Source: Gelatoporia subvermispora B (taxonomy: Eukaryota > Basidiomycota > Agaricomycetes > Polyporales > Gelatoporiaceae). Taken from it: 64,000 bases of DNA. The notes below the pieces were generated by a model. It saw nothing but the letters and a program-made list of their open reading frames with translations, searched no databases and was not told the DNA's origin. Shown here in pieces: positions 46,266 to 57,437 of this stretch (position 1 is its first letter; each line of letters opens with the position of its first letter). Made by a program: the position numbers and the translations under genes. Location of the stretch: NCBI GenBank assembly GCA_000320605.2, contig KB445791.1:851260-915259 (forward strand), in the 5' to 3' direction.

Positions 46266-48982
46266 TTGGTCTCGTCGAAGCCAAGACAAGCAGGTTTGTA
46301 CCGTTCTTTCATGTATGGCCAACGCTCCTGACATGTGCCTTAGACGGGTCACATATATCAGCACCTATATCCCTATCTGACATCGGATTGTATACCCTTC
46401 TTGCTGCGAGAAATTTCCTGCGATTGGATGACATTGGAATGAAGATATATTGAGGCTACGCGGCCCGTCATGCATGTTGTTCCGCATCTCTTCTGCTCTT
46501 CGCGGTTTGGCTCCTTATGGTGTCTAACAGCAGCTGTCCCGTGTCTACTCTCGGCGCACCACTCTCGAAGTGTGAGGACATTTACTGAAATCAGACGTCT
46601 TCCGCCACCTGTGCCTAGCTACACCGGCCCGCGATGGACAAGCTGACCACATTTTTGACAGCTACGAGCCAAGTCACCTGCATAACATGTGGAACGTTCT
46701 AGTGGCCGTTATCACGCACTGTAAGGTGCCGCCAAGTCGCCGTCCACAGGTGTCATGAAGCGGCGTAGAAGTCTGAGGAGCTCGATGGACCGTTCGGAAG
46801 CACGAAGGCACTAAATGGCTCTCAGCGAACAGGTGAACGGAGGAAACAGGTAGCTCTGCGATATCCTCGCTGAGATTAACCGGATAGTCAATGGTACTGT
46901 TCCTGGCAGCTGAGCGTTGTGGCGCCTGGGGCCTACCTGTATTATGCATGCAATGCACACAGGCACGGCCACTCACGTCGGGGACTCGCGGACGAGCGCT
47001 TTAGGTGCGCCCAGGTACAGAAGCACTGACTTCTCGCTCGGGCCACCGCAGCAAGGATTCCGTTCTAACTATATCGCCCGACGCGGATGCCCGTGTACGT
47101 GATGGCGTGTCGTGTCATGCGGAACGCTGATGGTATTTGCGATGTCCATGGAGAATCGGGACAATTTGACATTGGACAAGTCGGCATCATGTTTGTCGCA
47201 CGCCTCGTCCGAATACGCTTTTGCTGTGCCATTCTTACACACACGCCGGCCACCGAGATTAGCCGCGCTATTGCCCTGCTTCGAACATCCATGCAAGCAA
47301 TCGAGTGTGCAAGTTACAGAAAGCGGGTATGAATTGGTGTGTCGGTGGAGAAATTGCTATGATACAGTGTATAGCCGTAGCAGTCATAAAACCTCATGAG
47401 AACTCGTGTCTGTCTGAGAACTACCGCCGAGAAGATCTTGGTGGGCCCCAAGCCATGTTGTCATCGTCCAACATCTCGGCCTGAAGAGGCGGAGGTGGAG
47501 TCAGCTTCCCAGCATGCTATGGACTTAGGGTGAATGTACTGACAAAGTTACGCCCACTTTGTCTCTTTTTCGATTTGCCAAGAGAGCTCTCCGCAGGCTG
47601 ATGCATGTCAATCCATGTCAATGCCAATGGCTGTGTAAACAAACGTATATTCTTTACCCATTCTATATGGTACGACTCCTTGCTCGTGTCTTTAGACTGC
47701 TGGAGGCCGACGCGTTCGCTAGACTTCGACCTCTGATATGTCGTTCAGTCTGAGACATGATTTAACACACGTCCAATGTGATGCACCTTAGAAGTCCGCT
47801 TTGGCTTGAGGATCGTGAACAGGGACATCGTAGGATACAGAGTTTATACAGGTGGAGCCTAAGAAGAGGGGGCTAGAGGGACCAGTGGTGTGGTTTATGA
47901 CCGCGTCTTGACCACATAGGCCGTGGCCAGGGGATAGGCTCTGTGAGACGTCCCTTGGGAGAGTCTTATAAGGTGTTAGGGTAGGGCCTTCGAGCGTGCC
48001 GCCTGTGATCTAATCTGCGCGAGTAAGCTCGCGCTTCATGCATCCAGTATCTAGTCCCGGCCAATCCGCAAGAAGGTGGTCCCCCTGTCAATCGAGTGAC
48101 ATGAGAGATTGCAGCGGCAAGCAAGGCAAGAGCTCTACAGTGGCGACTTCGCGACTGCGGACAACGTGCACGGGGGCGCCTTCGATTTGTGCGCCGGAGT
48201 GCTTGCCTCGGTAGGCGACGGCGCTTCGCTGAATGTTCGCACGTCCATTGACCCATGGATGGCGCCCACGAGGCTTCACATAGATGAGCAGACCCGCTGT
48301 CAAACTGAAAGCATCTGGTTCCCGGCTGGAGCTGGATTATCGTGATGTCCCAGTCGAGACCGATCGACGATGCATATGTGTGTGGCAGTCCTGAGCGCAT
48401 GAGACCTGTCGAGTGCAACTTCTAGAAAGCGTAAGTAGGCTTTATCGCCGCTCATGCGACCCGAGAGACCACGAGAGCTCATATCCGGCGTGTAGCGAGT
48501 AGATAGCACTCGGCAGGATCTTTTGCGTTATTCGAGGATGCTGCATGCGACAACGTACACATTGTGCCGCATGAAGAGATGATGAATAGATACGCTTGAT
48601 GTGCAAGGAGCCGGCGGTTCACCTCACCCAATGTCAGCAATTTCTGCATTGATCGACGCCACAACTCGCGTAGAACATGTCATGAGTTCGCATAGGCCTA
48701 GAGACTCCGGGTTTAGCACACCTTCAGTGTATACTTTCGGGATGTGTCGCGCTTGTCAGACAGGGAGATCAGCGCCGGGACGGGTACACATCGCCTACAA
48801 ATGTATTGACGTCAAGTACACCTGCAGAAATAGCTGACGAATGCGGTGATTGCGCTTGCCTACTCAAAGACAACGCGAGAAAAGTTCCCTTACGATGGCT
48901 GCTATGAGCCGTCCGCCAACAATTATCAGCAACCATACATACCGTTGCCTTTTATAAGCCGTACTACACCGTGCCTGTCCCT
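46266..48982. other. 2.7-kb stretch without a supported gene
   Basis: Open frames up to 150 codons occur around 47970-48420 but overlap in several frames of a GC-rich patch and show no motif or splice structure. No tRNA, rRNA or transposon signature was found. Confidence 0.45.
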
Positions 48983-51351
48983 TTACTTCTCCCAAGTCCA
49001 GCCCTCGGCAGCCCATTCGGGCATCTCGGATTCAAAGCAACCGAGGCTTGTGGTGTATCTCAATGCGTGCAAGAATATGTAAAGGCGCTCCGGTTTGGGA
49101 TCCGGATGTAATGGGAGGAAGCACTCGGGGCAGTAGAGCTGCCCCTCAGACTCCACAGGGTTAGATGAGTCCGCAGTGAGTGCAGCGCCATTCGCGTCTT
49201 TATCTCCACGCATGGGTTGGTCAAGATTTGACGACGAGCCTGCGGTGGGTGAGTGGCCAGGCTGTGGAGGTGCGTGGTAAGAATCGGCCTGAAACTGCTG
49301 GACCTTGGTGAGCGCCTCTTCCACAGTGAGCTGCGGCGGCTCTGGCTTGGCACTGTAGCCTCCCACATTCGCATCATCGCCGACATTTGTCGTACTCCCT
49401 GCCAGCAGTTCCGCTGGGCCTCCCCTCTTTCTCCGATTTTGCGGTGGTAACGGTGATTGAACACCGTATGGTGAGAGCATGCGCCTTCCCCGAAAGACAA
49501 CATCACGCCAGCGACTCCAGTCCTCGTCTTCGTCCTACACGTCAATCAGTGATGTCAAACACGACGAATGGGCGAGTCAGCATCAGAGAGAGCGATGAAA
49601 TTGCTTCAAGCGCAGCGCACCTTCATGTTGCGTAGACGCGTAATAATTCCCACCATGTCCGCAGAGAGTGGGACGGGAGAGCCCATGCCGATATCATGGC
49701 CAGTCTCTCTGGGGAGAAGCTTTCGAGCTGGTGCTTCGATTTTTGCTCCGTCATCAATCATGTCCGGTGTTGGCGCGTCACTCGTTCCGATGACACTGCC
49801 GTCCACACTTGGACTGTCCGGAGCAAGCGCCTCGCGCAAACGTGATATGGCTTCCGGGTTAGCGTCACCCGAGAATGAAAATTGAGCAGGAGCGACAGGC
49901 GCCGATCGCTCTTCGCTCGGAGTGATGTCAATGCCGCCTTTGCCAAGGTTTTCGCCCTGCGTTGAAATAAAATACGTTAGTCTGTTGGTCTCGGACAGAT
50001 AGCAGGACCGAAGTGATGCGGATCAACATACCCAGATCTTGGTCTCAGAGTAGACAGGGTCGTTAGCTATGGGGTAACCGAGATATTGCAAATGCACTCG
50101 GATTTGATGAGCTTGGATTGAGATGGTGAGCCTGAGGATTAGCGTTAGAGTAAGAGGTTACAACATACACCGCCCTGTGAGTGGTCTGCCTATGATGCGG
50201 AGAAATGATGAGCTATGGACCTGACACGTCTGACAAAACAGACTGACAGTGCACGACACTTGTGTCTGTATTGGCATCGTAGTGCAGACGCTTGAATATC
50301 GTTTTGGCGGGCTGAAGCCAATGTTCAGTACCATCATTATTGCAGAGAACGCAGGTGGTGCGACTTGCCTTGCCCTCAGGATGCACGACATTCAGACCCA
50401 TTTGCCGGTCAATTGTGAGAAGTGGTTGTTCGCATACGACCTCTTCCCTGGTGTCCTGCGCATGAGCAAGGTAGTGCCAGAGTTCATCAAATACATGAAG
50501 ACTTACTCAGGGAACTCGCCCTTGCAGCGCGCAACATATTCCTTCCTCACAGTTCCCGCGAGGAACTCTTTCGAGATCTCAGCTGCTCGAGTCCCGGATA
50601 ACGGCATGATCATCAAGCCTGATGTCAGTCTATCCAATCGGTTGATAGCTGAGATTATCATTAACACCCCATCGAGAAATATGTTCGGTCTCAACTCACG
50701 ATGGACTTTATCAAAGCCGAGATCGTTCTTCAATATCTCGATCAAGCTGTTGCGGAAATATCGCCCAGACGCATGTACGGGCTATACAGATGCATCAACA
50801 TCAAAGTGTGTAAATTCCAATCGATCAAGACGTACGATGGAGCCAGGTTTGTTGACTACGATGAACTCTCGCTCTTTGTCATGGTGGATGATTTTCACTG
50901 GAGTCGCAGTTACGGGGGGTTCGTGCCGATGTACGATATTCCTGTATGACTCGTTCATGACGATCAGCATTCAACACAAATTGAGGTAGAACTTACTCTA
51001 TCCTGTCTCCATTACGGACTATAGTATCTGGCTTGGCAACCTTGCCATTGATCGTCGTTACTCCGGATTCTAGTGCATACCTCTGCATACCATCATACCA
51101 AGCAATGAATCAATAAGTATTCATGTACGTGGAAGCCAGAGGATCGACCTGGGGCGCACGTAATACTCCATGGAACGGTCTCGGAACTCTGTAGAGACCA
51201 CTTCTAAGATCTCCCTCCCCAGCCATCTCCCCTTTGCCATCGTAGTATACGGATACCAGTATGGTGGAATCTTCTTCAGACCAGGCACTGCTTTAGCAAG
51301 TTGTTGCTGTACGGCCTCGGCGGTGTCGCGTGCTGCGGTCTCGGACGCCAT
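48983..51351 (-). CDS. RluA-family RNA pseudouridine synthase (PUS9/RIB2-like)
   Basis: Eleven minus-strand exons, 51351-51160, 51082-50997, 50941-50836, 50781-50700, 50648-50507, 50447-50369, 50311-50248, 50189-50169, 50111-50032, 49956-49621 and 49534-48983, encode 579 residues. The family converts uridine to pseudouridine, with tRNA position 32 as the PUS9/RIB2 target. Seen are an S4-like segment ([15 protein letters not shown]), [16 protein letters not shown], the catalytic-Asp motif [20 protein letters not shown] and [20 protein letters not shown]. The exon joint into PAKTIFKR uses a GC donor. The C-terminal extension (about 290 residues) is Pro/Ser-rich and ends with [16 protein letters not shown], conserved in fungal relatives as far as I recall. 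The deaminase domain of yeast RIB2 is absent. Confidence 0.86.
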
Positions 51352-52282
51352 GGCGAAGCGAAGAAAGCGGCTCAGAACGTGGCGGAACAGGATTCGGTCT
51401 GGCAGAGAGATGAGAGGAAGATGGACTCTGCTTGGGCGTGCCGTGTCTGCGTCGTCTGCGTCCAGATTGTCAACCGCGAGACTTCGCGAATCGACAGAGG
51501 TTTTCTAAGTCGAGATTTTGGGGCAAGTCACGGTTGTCTTGAGAGCGCTCTAATGTCGTGTTGATGTTGTCCGAGACTCCGACAGCCATTCACGAGACCC
51601 AGAACCGAAGGATACCCACACGAATGAAAACCTTTTCAAGCGGCAGCGAGGAGGGCTGGCAAGTTCCAAAGGTCAGTACGCCTCAGCTCGAGTGTAGGTT
51701 TGCCCTCTAAGCGCCCGACAGAACAGAGAGATGCCGCTTTAAGACATTAGAGCACGTGCACAAGGCGCTCCGATATCCTACCTGAGGTGACAGTGTTCAC
51801 GAACGTTCATCTAAGACTCGCTGTCGGACGTTGGCCTCTGGGGATTCACTTGCTTGTCGTCGCTAGCGATTAAGACGCACCGTACAGCGATATGGGACTG
51901 CGATCGAAGCTTGTCGAGATGCCGAAGGACCCACTCTCACCACGAGAGTATTGACATTATCTCCGCCATCGTAACGTCGTTTCGCGTGTTTCTCGGCACT
52001 GTCCCCCCGAATTTCACAGGCACGGGAAACATACAGACTGACAGTAGCCAGACATTGCCTACAGTCTTTCCATAATCTAAGTGCTAAAGGCGCCCTTGAG
52101 ACCACTACGTCCAGAATCCAGCCGGCCTACTTGTTGCCGTCCTCTGACTCGGCACATTGCTCGAGCCTGCTCGGCCGACTCGGCATGATAGCATCCAGCT
52201 ATTTATACACCGGGGAGAGAGACAAAAACATTGCGGGCTCTGCCTAGTTTCCCACTCACAGCAAGGGTTCAGCTTCTACAGC
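51352..52282. promoter_or_regulatory. Divergent promoter region between the pseudouridine synthase and methyltransferase 1
   Basis: It holds no supported gene. A TATTTATA box at 52200-52207 lies about 80 nt before the methyltransferase ATG. Confidence 0.4.
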
Positions 52283-53444
52283 ATGTCGCACAACGTACTC
52301 GGTTCGACGGACGCAGCTGGCGATGTGGACGCGAAGATTGTGTTCGACCCGAAAGATTATGACCCTGATCAGGAGGAACTGGCTTTCCTGAAGTCCCAAA
52401 CTGGTATCACTGACGAAGAAGCATTGAAGCAGCATTGCTTCAAGGTTCAGGCGGACGCGCACAAGGTGAATGATGCTCGCTCGAATTACAGCTCCCTTGC
52501 TGTAGCTGCATTACTCATAACATCCTTGCACTAGATCTTCCCTTACAATTGTATCCGTAGGTTCAACTTCCTCAGGTACGCCGATTGCCTATATGGAATT
52601 AAAGGTGCTAAACTGACCATGAGGGCAACGTCAGACTCAAGATAGCGAGACTCCCCGCATACCCCCATTTGCTCAAAATCGGGAAGGAGCGTCAGGGTGC
52701 CATCTTCCTCGATATCGGCTGTTGCTGTGAGCTATCTTTACGACCATATTCATGCCCAGGACAGCTGACGTCTACTCGCAGTCGGCAATGATGCTCGGAA
52801 AGCTATCGCGGACGGATATCCCGCGGAGAACGTCATCACATCTGACCTGCGCCCAGGTTCGTTAACTCCGATAGACCTGGCAGTTGCCTCAGAAGCTAGA
52901 GCGACCCTGATCTGTCATGATCGCAGAGTTCTGGCAGCTCGGACACGAGCTATTCAAGTCGACCCCGGAGACGTTCCCGGTACCTTTCGTACCCGGCGAT
53001 GCGTTCAATCAGGACTTCCTCAAACGCATCTCCCCGTTCTACGAACCGCCCTCGACTCCTGTCCCGGACCTGCGCGCCCTGACTTCGTTCACGCCCCTCC
53101 TCGGGCACGTTTCCGCCATTCACGCGTCCTCATTCTTCCACCTCTTCGATGAAGAGGGTCAGTTCCTGCTTGCGCAGTCGCTCGCGGGGCTGCTCTCCCC
53201 CGAGCCGGGCTCAATCATCTTCGGTATGCACGGCGGCGCGAAGGAGAAGGGTCTCAACACCGAAGGCGGCCTTCGCCGCGGGAGTTACATGTTCTGCCAC
53301 TCGCCCGAGAGCTGGACTGAGCTGTGGGACGGGCAGGTGTTCAAGAAGGGCACGGTGAAAGTCGAGGCGGAGTTGGGTCCGAGTAGCCGCTCCAGGCACA
53401 CGCGTGCGTCCAACCACTTGCGTTGGTGTATCATTCGGCTCTAG
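52283..53444 (+). CDS. SAM-dependent methyltransferase, tandem copy 1
   Basis: Exons 52283-52465, 52535-52575, 52635-52726, 52782-52856 and 52927-53444 encode 302 residues. The SAM-binding motif I is FLDIGCCFGNDARKA, followed by DGYPAENVITSDLR with the acidic motif II residue. Downstream are FWQLGHELFKSTPETFPVPF, a LLGHVSAIHASSFFHLF block and LLSPEPGSIIFGMHGG, which I recall from a large Agaricomycete family of small-molecule methyltransferases, some of which lie in secondary-metabolite loci. The substrate is unknown. No partner biosynthetic gene is nearby. The next gene is a paralog with the same exon plan. Confidence 0.87.
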
Positions 53445-53860
53445 GCTTCGGCACGTCCGCTCTGGTTAGAACTGTATCTGATGGCGACCTTGAACTGGCC
53501 GCCCATTAGTCTCACACCTCTTTAGTAGGTTGTATAGTATCTACAATGTTGTCGAAGTCTGTAGGGAAGAGGGATTATGATGATGTAACCTCTGGTATTG
53601 CGGCGGCCGCAGGATCTTGACTTGTTCACGGGCAACCTCATGGCGAAAGTCCCATGACGGGCTGCCGGGTTGTGTTCTGCAAAGCCGGCACTTGTCTCCG
53701 TGACCCATAAGCTCGCATTCGGCACCGGAATACTTATTCAGGGAGCTCAGGACACGGCTAATTTTACCAACAGGATCTACATAGGGCATAAATATCTCTA
53801 CATCTGCCTCTTTTCGATCCGCAATTTACGTCTCGATTGCAACACACCAAACCTTACACA
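53445..53860. promoter_or_regulatory. Upstream region of methyltransferase 2
   Basis: 416 bp between the two tandem paralogs. ATAAATAT at 53788-53795, about 70 nt before the ATG, matches the position of the TATA-like box of copy 1. Confidence 0.45.
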
Positions 53861-55051
53861 ATGGCCGATAACGCACACGGCGACCCCGTTCCCAGAGACG
53901 CAGAAGGCAATGTCATCATTGACCCGGAAGACTTCAATCCAGATGCGGAGGAACTGGCCTTCCTGAAGTCACAGATTGGTATCGCGGACGACCAGGCATT
54001 GCGGGAGCATTGCTTCAAGGTGCAGGCCGATGCATTGAAGGCACGTCCGCCATCTAGTATTCGATGTCCAATCGGAGTGCATTGCGAGCTCATCCGGGTA
54101 TGCCGTCTAATATCGACGTGCACGATAGGTCTATCCGTACAATTGCATCAGACGTTTCAGCTTTGTCAAGTGCGCAGAAATCCTTTGCGGATGTACCATA
54201 TTCTAATTGGAAATTTCCCACATATCGCAGAGTCAAGATCGCTAAACTCCCTGCATATCCGCACCTGCTCAAGCTCGGCACGGAACGTCCAGGTGCCATA
54301 TATCTCGACATCGGATGCTGCCGTAAGCTCCCGTGTTCTATATGAGGCCGATTTGGTTTTGAGCGTTGTATTCAACACCTGTAGTTGGTTATGACGCGAG
54401 GAAGGCAATCTCGGACGGGTTCCCTGTTTCGCAAGTGGTGACCTCCGATATACGATCGGGTAAGTGCAGCTCCGTTCCCCTCCCATGCGCTTTCGTGCTC
54501 GACCTCAACGGATTGACACACGATTACGTGCAGAATTCTGGGAAGTTGGCCACGCACTGTTCAGGTCAACCCCCGAGACGTTCCCGGTGCCCTTCCTGCC
54601 CGGCAATGCCTTCGACCAGGATTTCCTCAAGCGCGTCGCGCCCTCCTACGAGCCACCCTCGACGCCCGCGCCCGACCTGCACTCACTCACCTCGCTCACT
54701 CCTCTGCTGGGGCACGTCTCCGCCATCCACGCGTCCGCGTTCATCCACCTCTTCAACGAAACACAACAGTACCAAATCGCGGAATCGCTCGCGGGGCTGC
54801 TCTCGCCCGAGCCTGGATCGTTCATCTTCGGTTGGCACGTGGCCAGTCAGGAGCGCGGGGTGCTTCCGGACAGTGCACTCCGCCGCGGGGGCACTATGTT
54901 CTGCCATTCGCCTGAGAGCTGGGCAGAGCTATGGGACGGGCAGATCTTCAAGAAGGGCACGGTGAGGGTGGACGCAGTGCTTGTCCAGAACCCGAAGCCA
55001 GCAACCTCACATACCACGTCGCATATGCAATGGTCGGTCACTCGACTGTAG
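53861..55051 (+). CDS. SAM-dependent methyltransferase, tandem copy 2
   Basis: Exons 53861-54040, 54129-54169, 54231-54322, 54385-54459 and 54534-55051 encode 301 residues. Exon sizes are 180, 41, 92, 75 and 518 nt against 183, 41, 92, 75 and 518 in copy 1, so the pair is a tandem duplication. Motif I reads YLDIGCCLGYDARKA. The FW-EVGHALFRSTPETFPVPF and LLGHVSAIHASAF blocks match copy 1. The first intron uses a GC donor (GCACGT) where copy 1 has GTGAAT. I accept it because phase 0 and the YPYNCIRRF exon are then exactly conserved. The function is as for copy 1 and unknown in detail. Confidence 0.85.
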
Positions 55052-55257
55052 AATGTTGGGATCTGCACACACAGCGGGTAGTTCAAGTCTTGGGCTACAT
55101 TGTAATATTCGAAAGCACTTGAATGGGAAGCAGATTAGTCCGATCGCACATGTACATTCAACGACAGCAAATATTGACGGGTTCAGATTGACAAAATTCG
55201 TTTTGCTTCGACGATCGCAGATACTTCGCACTGTGGGCAGGCACGGCATAAGCCACT

Positions 55258-56159
55258 CTAAGCCGCCTTGGGAGCCTCCTCGAGCGGCGGGGGGCCGTCA
55301 TCGTCATCGTCATCAGACTCGGCTTCCGCGCCCGAGGGACCCGCCTCATCAAGGTCGCCGCCGCCCGCGCCTCCCATCGACTTCATCATCTATGCATACA
55401 TCGATCAGCCAGGACGTCCGCACGGCGAATGTCGGTAGTGCTCACCGCCTCAAAGTCCATACCTCCGGGCATGCCTCCCATGCCGCCCATACCAGGCATG
55501 CCTCCCATACCGCCCATGCCAGGCATACCCGGCATGCCGCCCATGCCGCCCATGTCGAAGTCACCGTCGCCGTCCGCCGCGGGCTGCTCGCCCTCCTGCT
55601 CGTCCTCATCGACCCATTTGCTGAAGTCAGTCTTGATGAACGGTGTCTTGACCTTCTCCTTCATCAGGCGAGGCCAGTACTCGGCCTTCTTCTCCTTTTT
55701 GCGGAGAACAAGGTTGAAAGAGCGGCTCGTGAGCGCCTGGCGCGACTCCTGTGGACGAAGGTGAGGAAGTGCGGAGGACGAGAGGGGCGCAGTACATGTA
55801 CCTCGGGGACAACCTCCTCGAAGAGGTCAAAGCCGAAGGCAAACTCCTTCTCTTCGAGTCCCTTCTCTGCGCTGCGCGTCCTGGTCTCAGCCACCGCGAC
55901 ATCACACAACCGAGGAGTGTACGTACTTGCCCGCCTTTGCCTCGAACGAGATGGAGGTTGGTGTGAGGTTGTACTTGAGGGTCTCAGGCTTGACGTCGGG
56001 GAGGTTGATGGTGACATAAAGGATGTTCTAATGCGCGCAAGACCACGACGCGAACGCGTAAGCTCCCGCGTCGCGCACAAAATGAGGGCGACGACGCACC
56101 TTCTTATCGTCAAACTCGGAGCTGCGTTGAGCCCAAAGAACTTCGGGGTGAATAGGCAT
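55258..56159 (-). CDS. SBA1: Hsp90 co-chaperone p23/Sba1
   Basis: Five minus-strand exons, 56159-56100, 56027-55931, 55866-55802, 55748-55446 and 55389-55258, encode 218 residues. p23 binds the closed ATP state of Hsp90 and slows ATP hydrolysis. The CS domain starts with HPEVLWAQRS and includes YVTINLPDVK, ISFEAKA and the Hsp90-contact stretch AEYWPRLMKEKVKTPFIK. Then comes DFSKWVDEDEQ, a Gly/Met-rich linker of GMGGMPGM repeats and an acidic tail (SDDDDDDGPPP), all typical of fungal p23. The second intron (55867-55930) has a GC donor (GCAAGT), required to keep the frame. It is divergent from the membrane-protein gene at 56527. Confidence 0.92.
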
Positions 56160-56526
56160 GATGTGCAGGTGATGTGATACTAGGATGCAGGTGTTTGCAA
56201 AATGAAGGAGAAGGGAGTAAATAAACGGAGCAAGTTACCGAACTGTCCAGAACGACGCGGAAACACGCCCACTGGATGCGTGCGCCTACACGCGATCGCT
56301 GCCACGTGCGCGCGTCTGCGTTTAGGGCAAGCCCGCGTTCGGCCACGTGCGTACAGGTCACGCCTGCAGCGCCACGTGCGGCAAGCGTCACTGTGGGCGC
56401 AGGCCAGTACTGCGTATTCGCAGCGAGTGTATACGCGGAGGATACTGCCCGCGAGCGCATCCAACTGCCACGGCTTCAGGCAGGCTTCTATCATCTCGGT
56501 CATTTTCCCGGCCATCTAAATTTGCG
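56160..56526. promoter_or_regulatory. Divergent promoter region of p23 and the adjacent membrane-protein gene
   Basis: 367 bp between start codons. GC-rich, with no clear heat-shock element (paired nGAAn blocks) that I can identify. Confidence 0.35.
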
Positions 56527-57437
56527 ATGTGGTCAGTCGTCTCCTGCATTCGCAAACTGCGAGGACTGATCACAATCTGGCAGGTGTACCCGGTGGTACC
56601 TTCCGCTCGTGCTGCTACCATTCCCAGTGGCACCGCCGTACTTTCTCCTGCTGTTCTTGTTCTCCACGTCTTTACGAGCGCGTCCATGGTATGTCTACCC
56701 TGCGTTTCTGCATCTGCGAACGGCTGCTCATCACATCGAATCGCAGTTTTTATTGCATCATCCTGCTTTCCGCCACCTTCATGACATCCTGCTACTGGCC
56801 ACCGGTCCCGCTTGACACGCCGCTCGCGAGACCCTGGTCCGAGAACGTCACGACCTTCGCGGACGCACTCACGACGCTCATGTCCGCGCTGCCTGACGAC
56901 AAAAAGCCGACAGTGATTCCCATCGCGGAGCGGTGCTGGTGCGACGTCTCCGCGCGCGCATTCTTCGAGCCCTTCAATGTCACCCAGTGGGAACTAAACA
57001 GTCTGCTTCGTCTCAAGGCGGACCTGGAGCGCAAGATGCGGCCGGAGGAGGAACCTGTATCCGTGGAGGGCGCGGACTCGCCCGAGGAGACTCAGAGCAG
57101 GGCAGACGCGGAGGATGCAGTGCAGGAGGAGTTGCCCCAACCTCCCCAGGACGCGCACGCATCTCTCTTTGAGCTCGTCTGGCCTTTCTCCCGCAAGTCA
57201 AGAGGCCTCTCCAAGGAGACGACCCCTATCTCCGCTACTGCGCTCAACGCAACCGTGGCGACGGAGGAGCCGACCGCGGGTCAATCACAATCCATGCAAA
57301 ATACAACGCAGCGTCAGCCTATTACACTGCTTGGCCCTGAGACTGCACAGCTGTCTTACCTGCGTCGGGAGTACGATCTGCGCCCGCTAGGCTTTGGTGT
57401 TATACTTGATTTCGGCTGGACACCGTCCAAGGCATAG
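56527..57437 (+). CDS. Conserved fungal membrane protein of unknown function
   Basis: Exons 56527-56531, 56584-56688 and 56747-57437 encode 266 residues. Only five coding bases lie in exon 1 (ATG TG|GTCAGT). I chose this model because it alone brings the start into frame with the hydrophobic exon 2. Two or three membrane segments lie in residues 5-65 (LPLVLLPFPVAPPYFLLLFL; FYCIILLSATFM), followed by a soluble domain with RPWSENVTTFADALTTLM, ERCWCDVSARAFFEPFNVTQWE and, at the end, REYDLRPLGFGVILDFGW. I remember this pattern from Agaricomycete hypothetical proteins. The middle linker is acidic and variable. The cellular site is probably the ER or another internal membrane, by inference only. 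Confidence 0.75.

Noticed and set aside
54981..56177. 398-codon plus-strand frame
   Set aside because: It is antisense to all p23 exons, which have strong family motifs; the His/Ala repeats are the complement of the Gly/Met linker.
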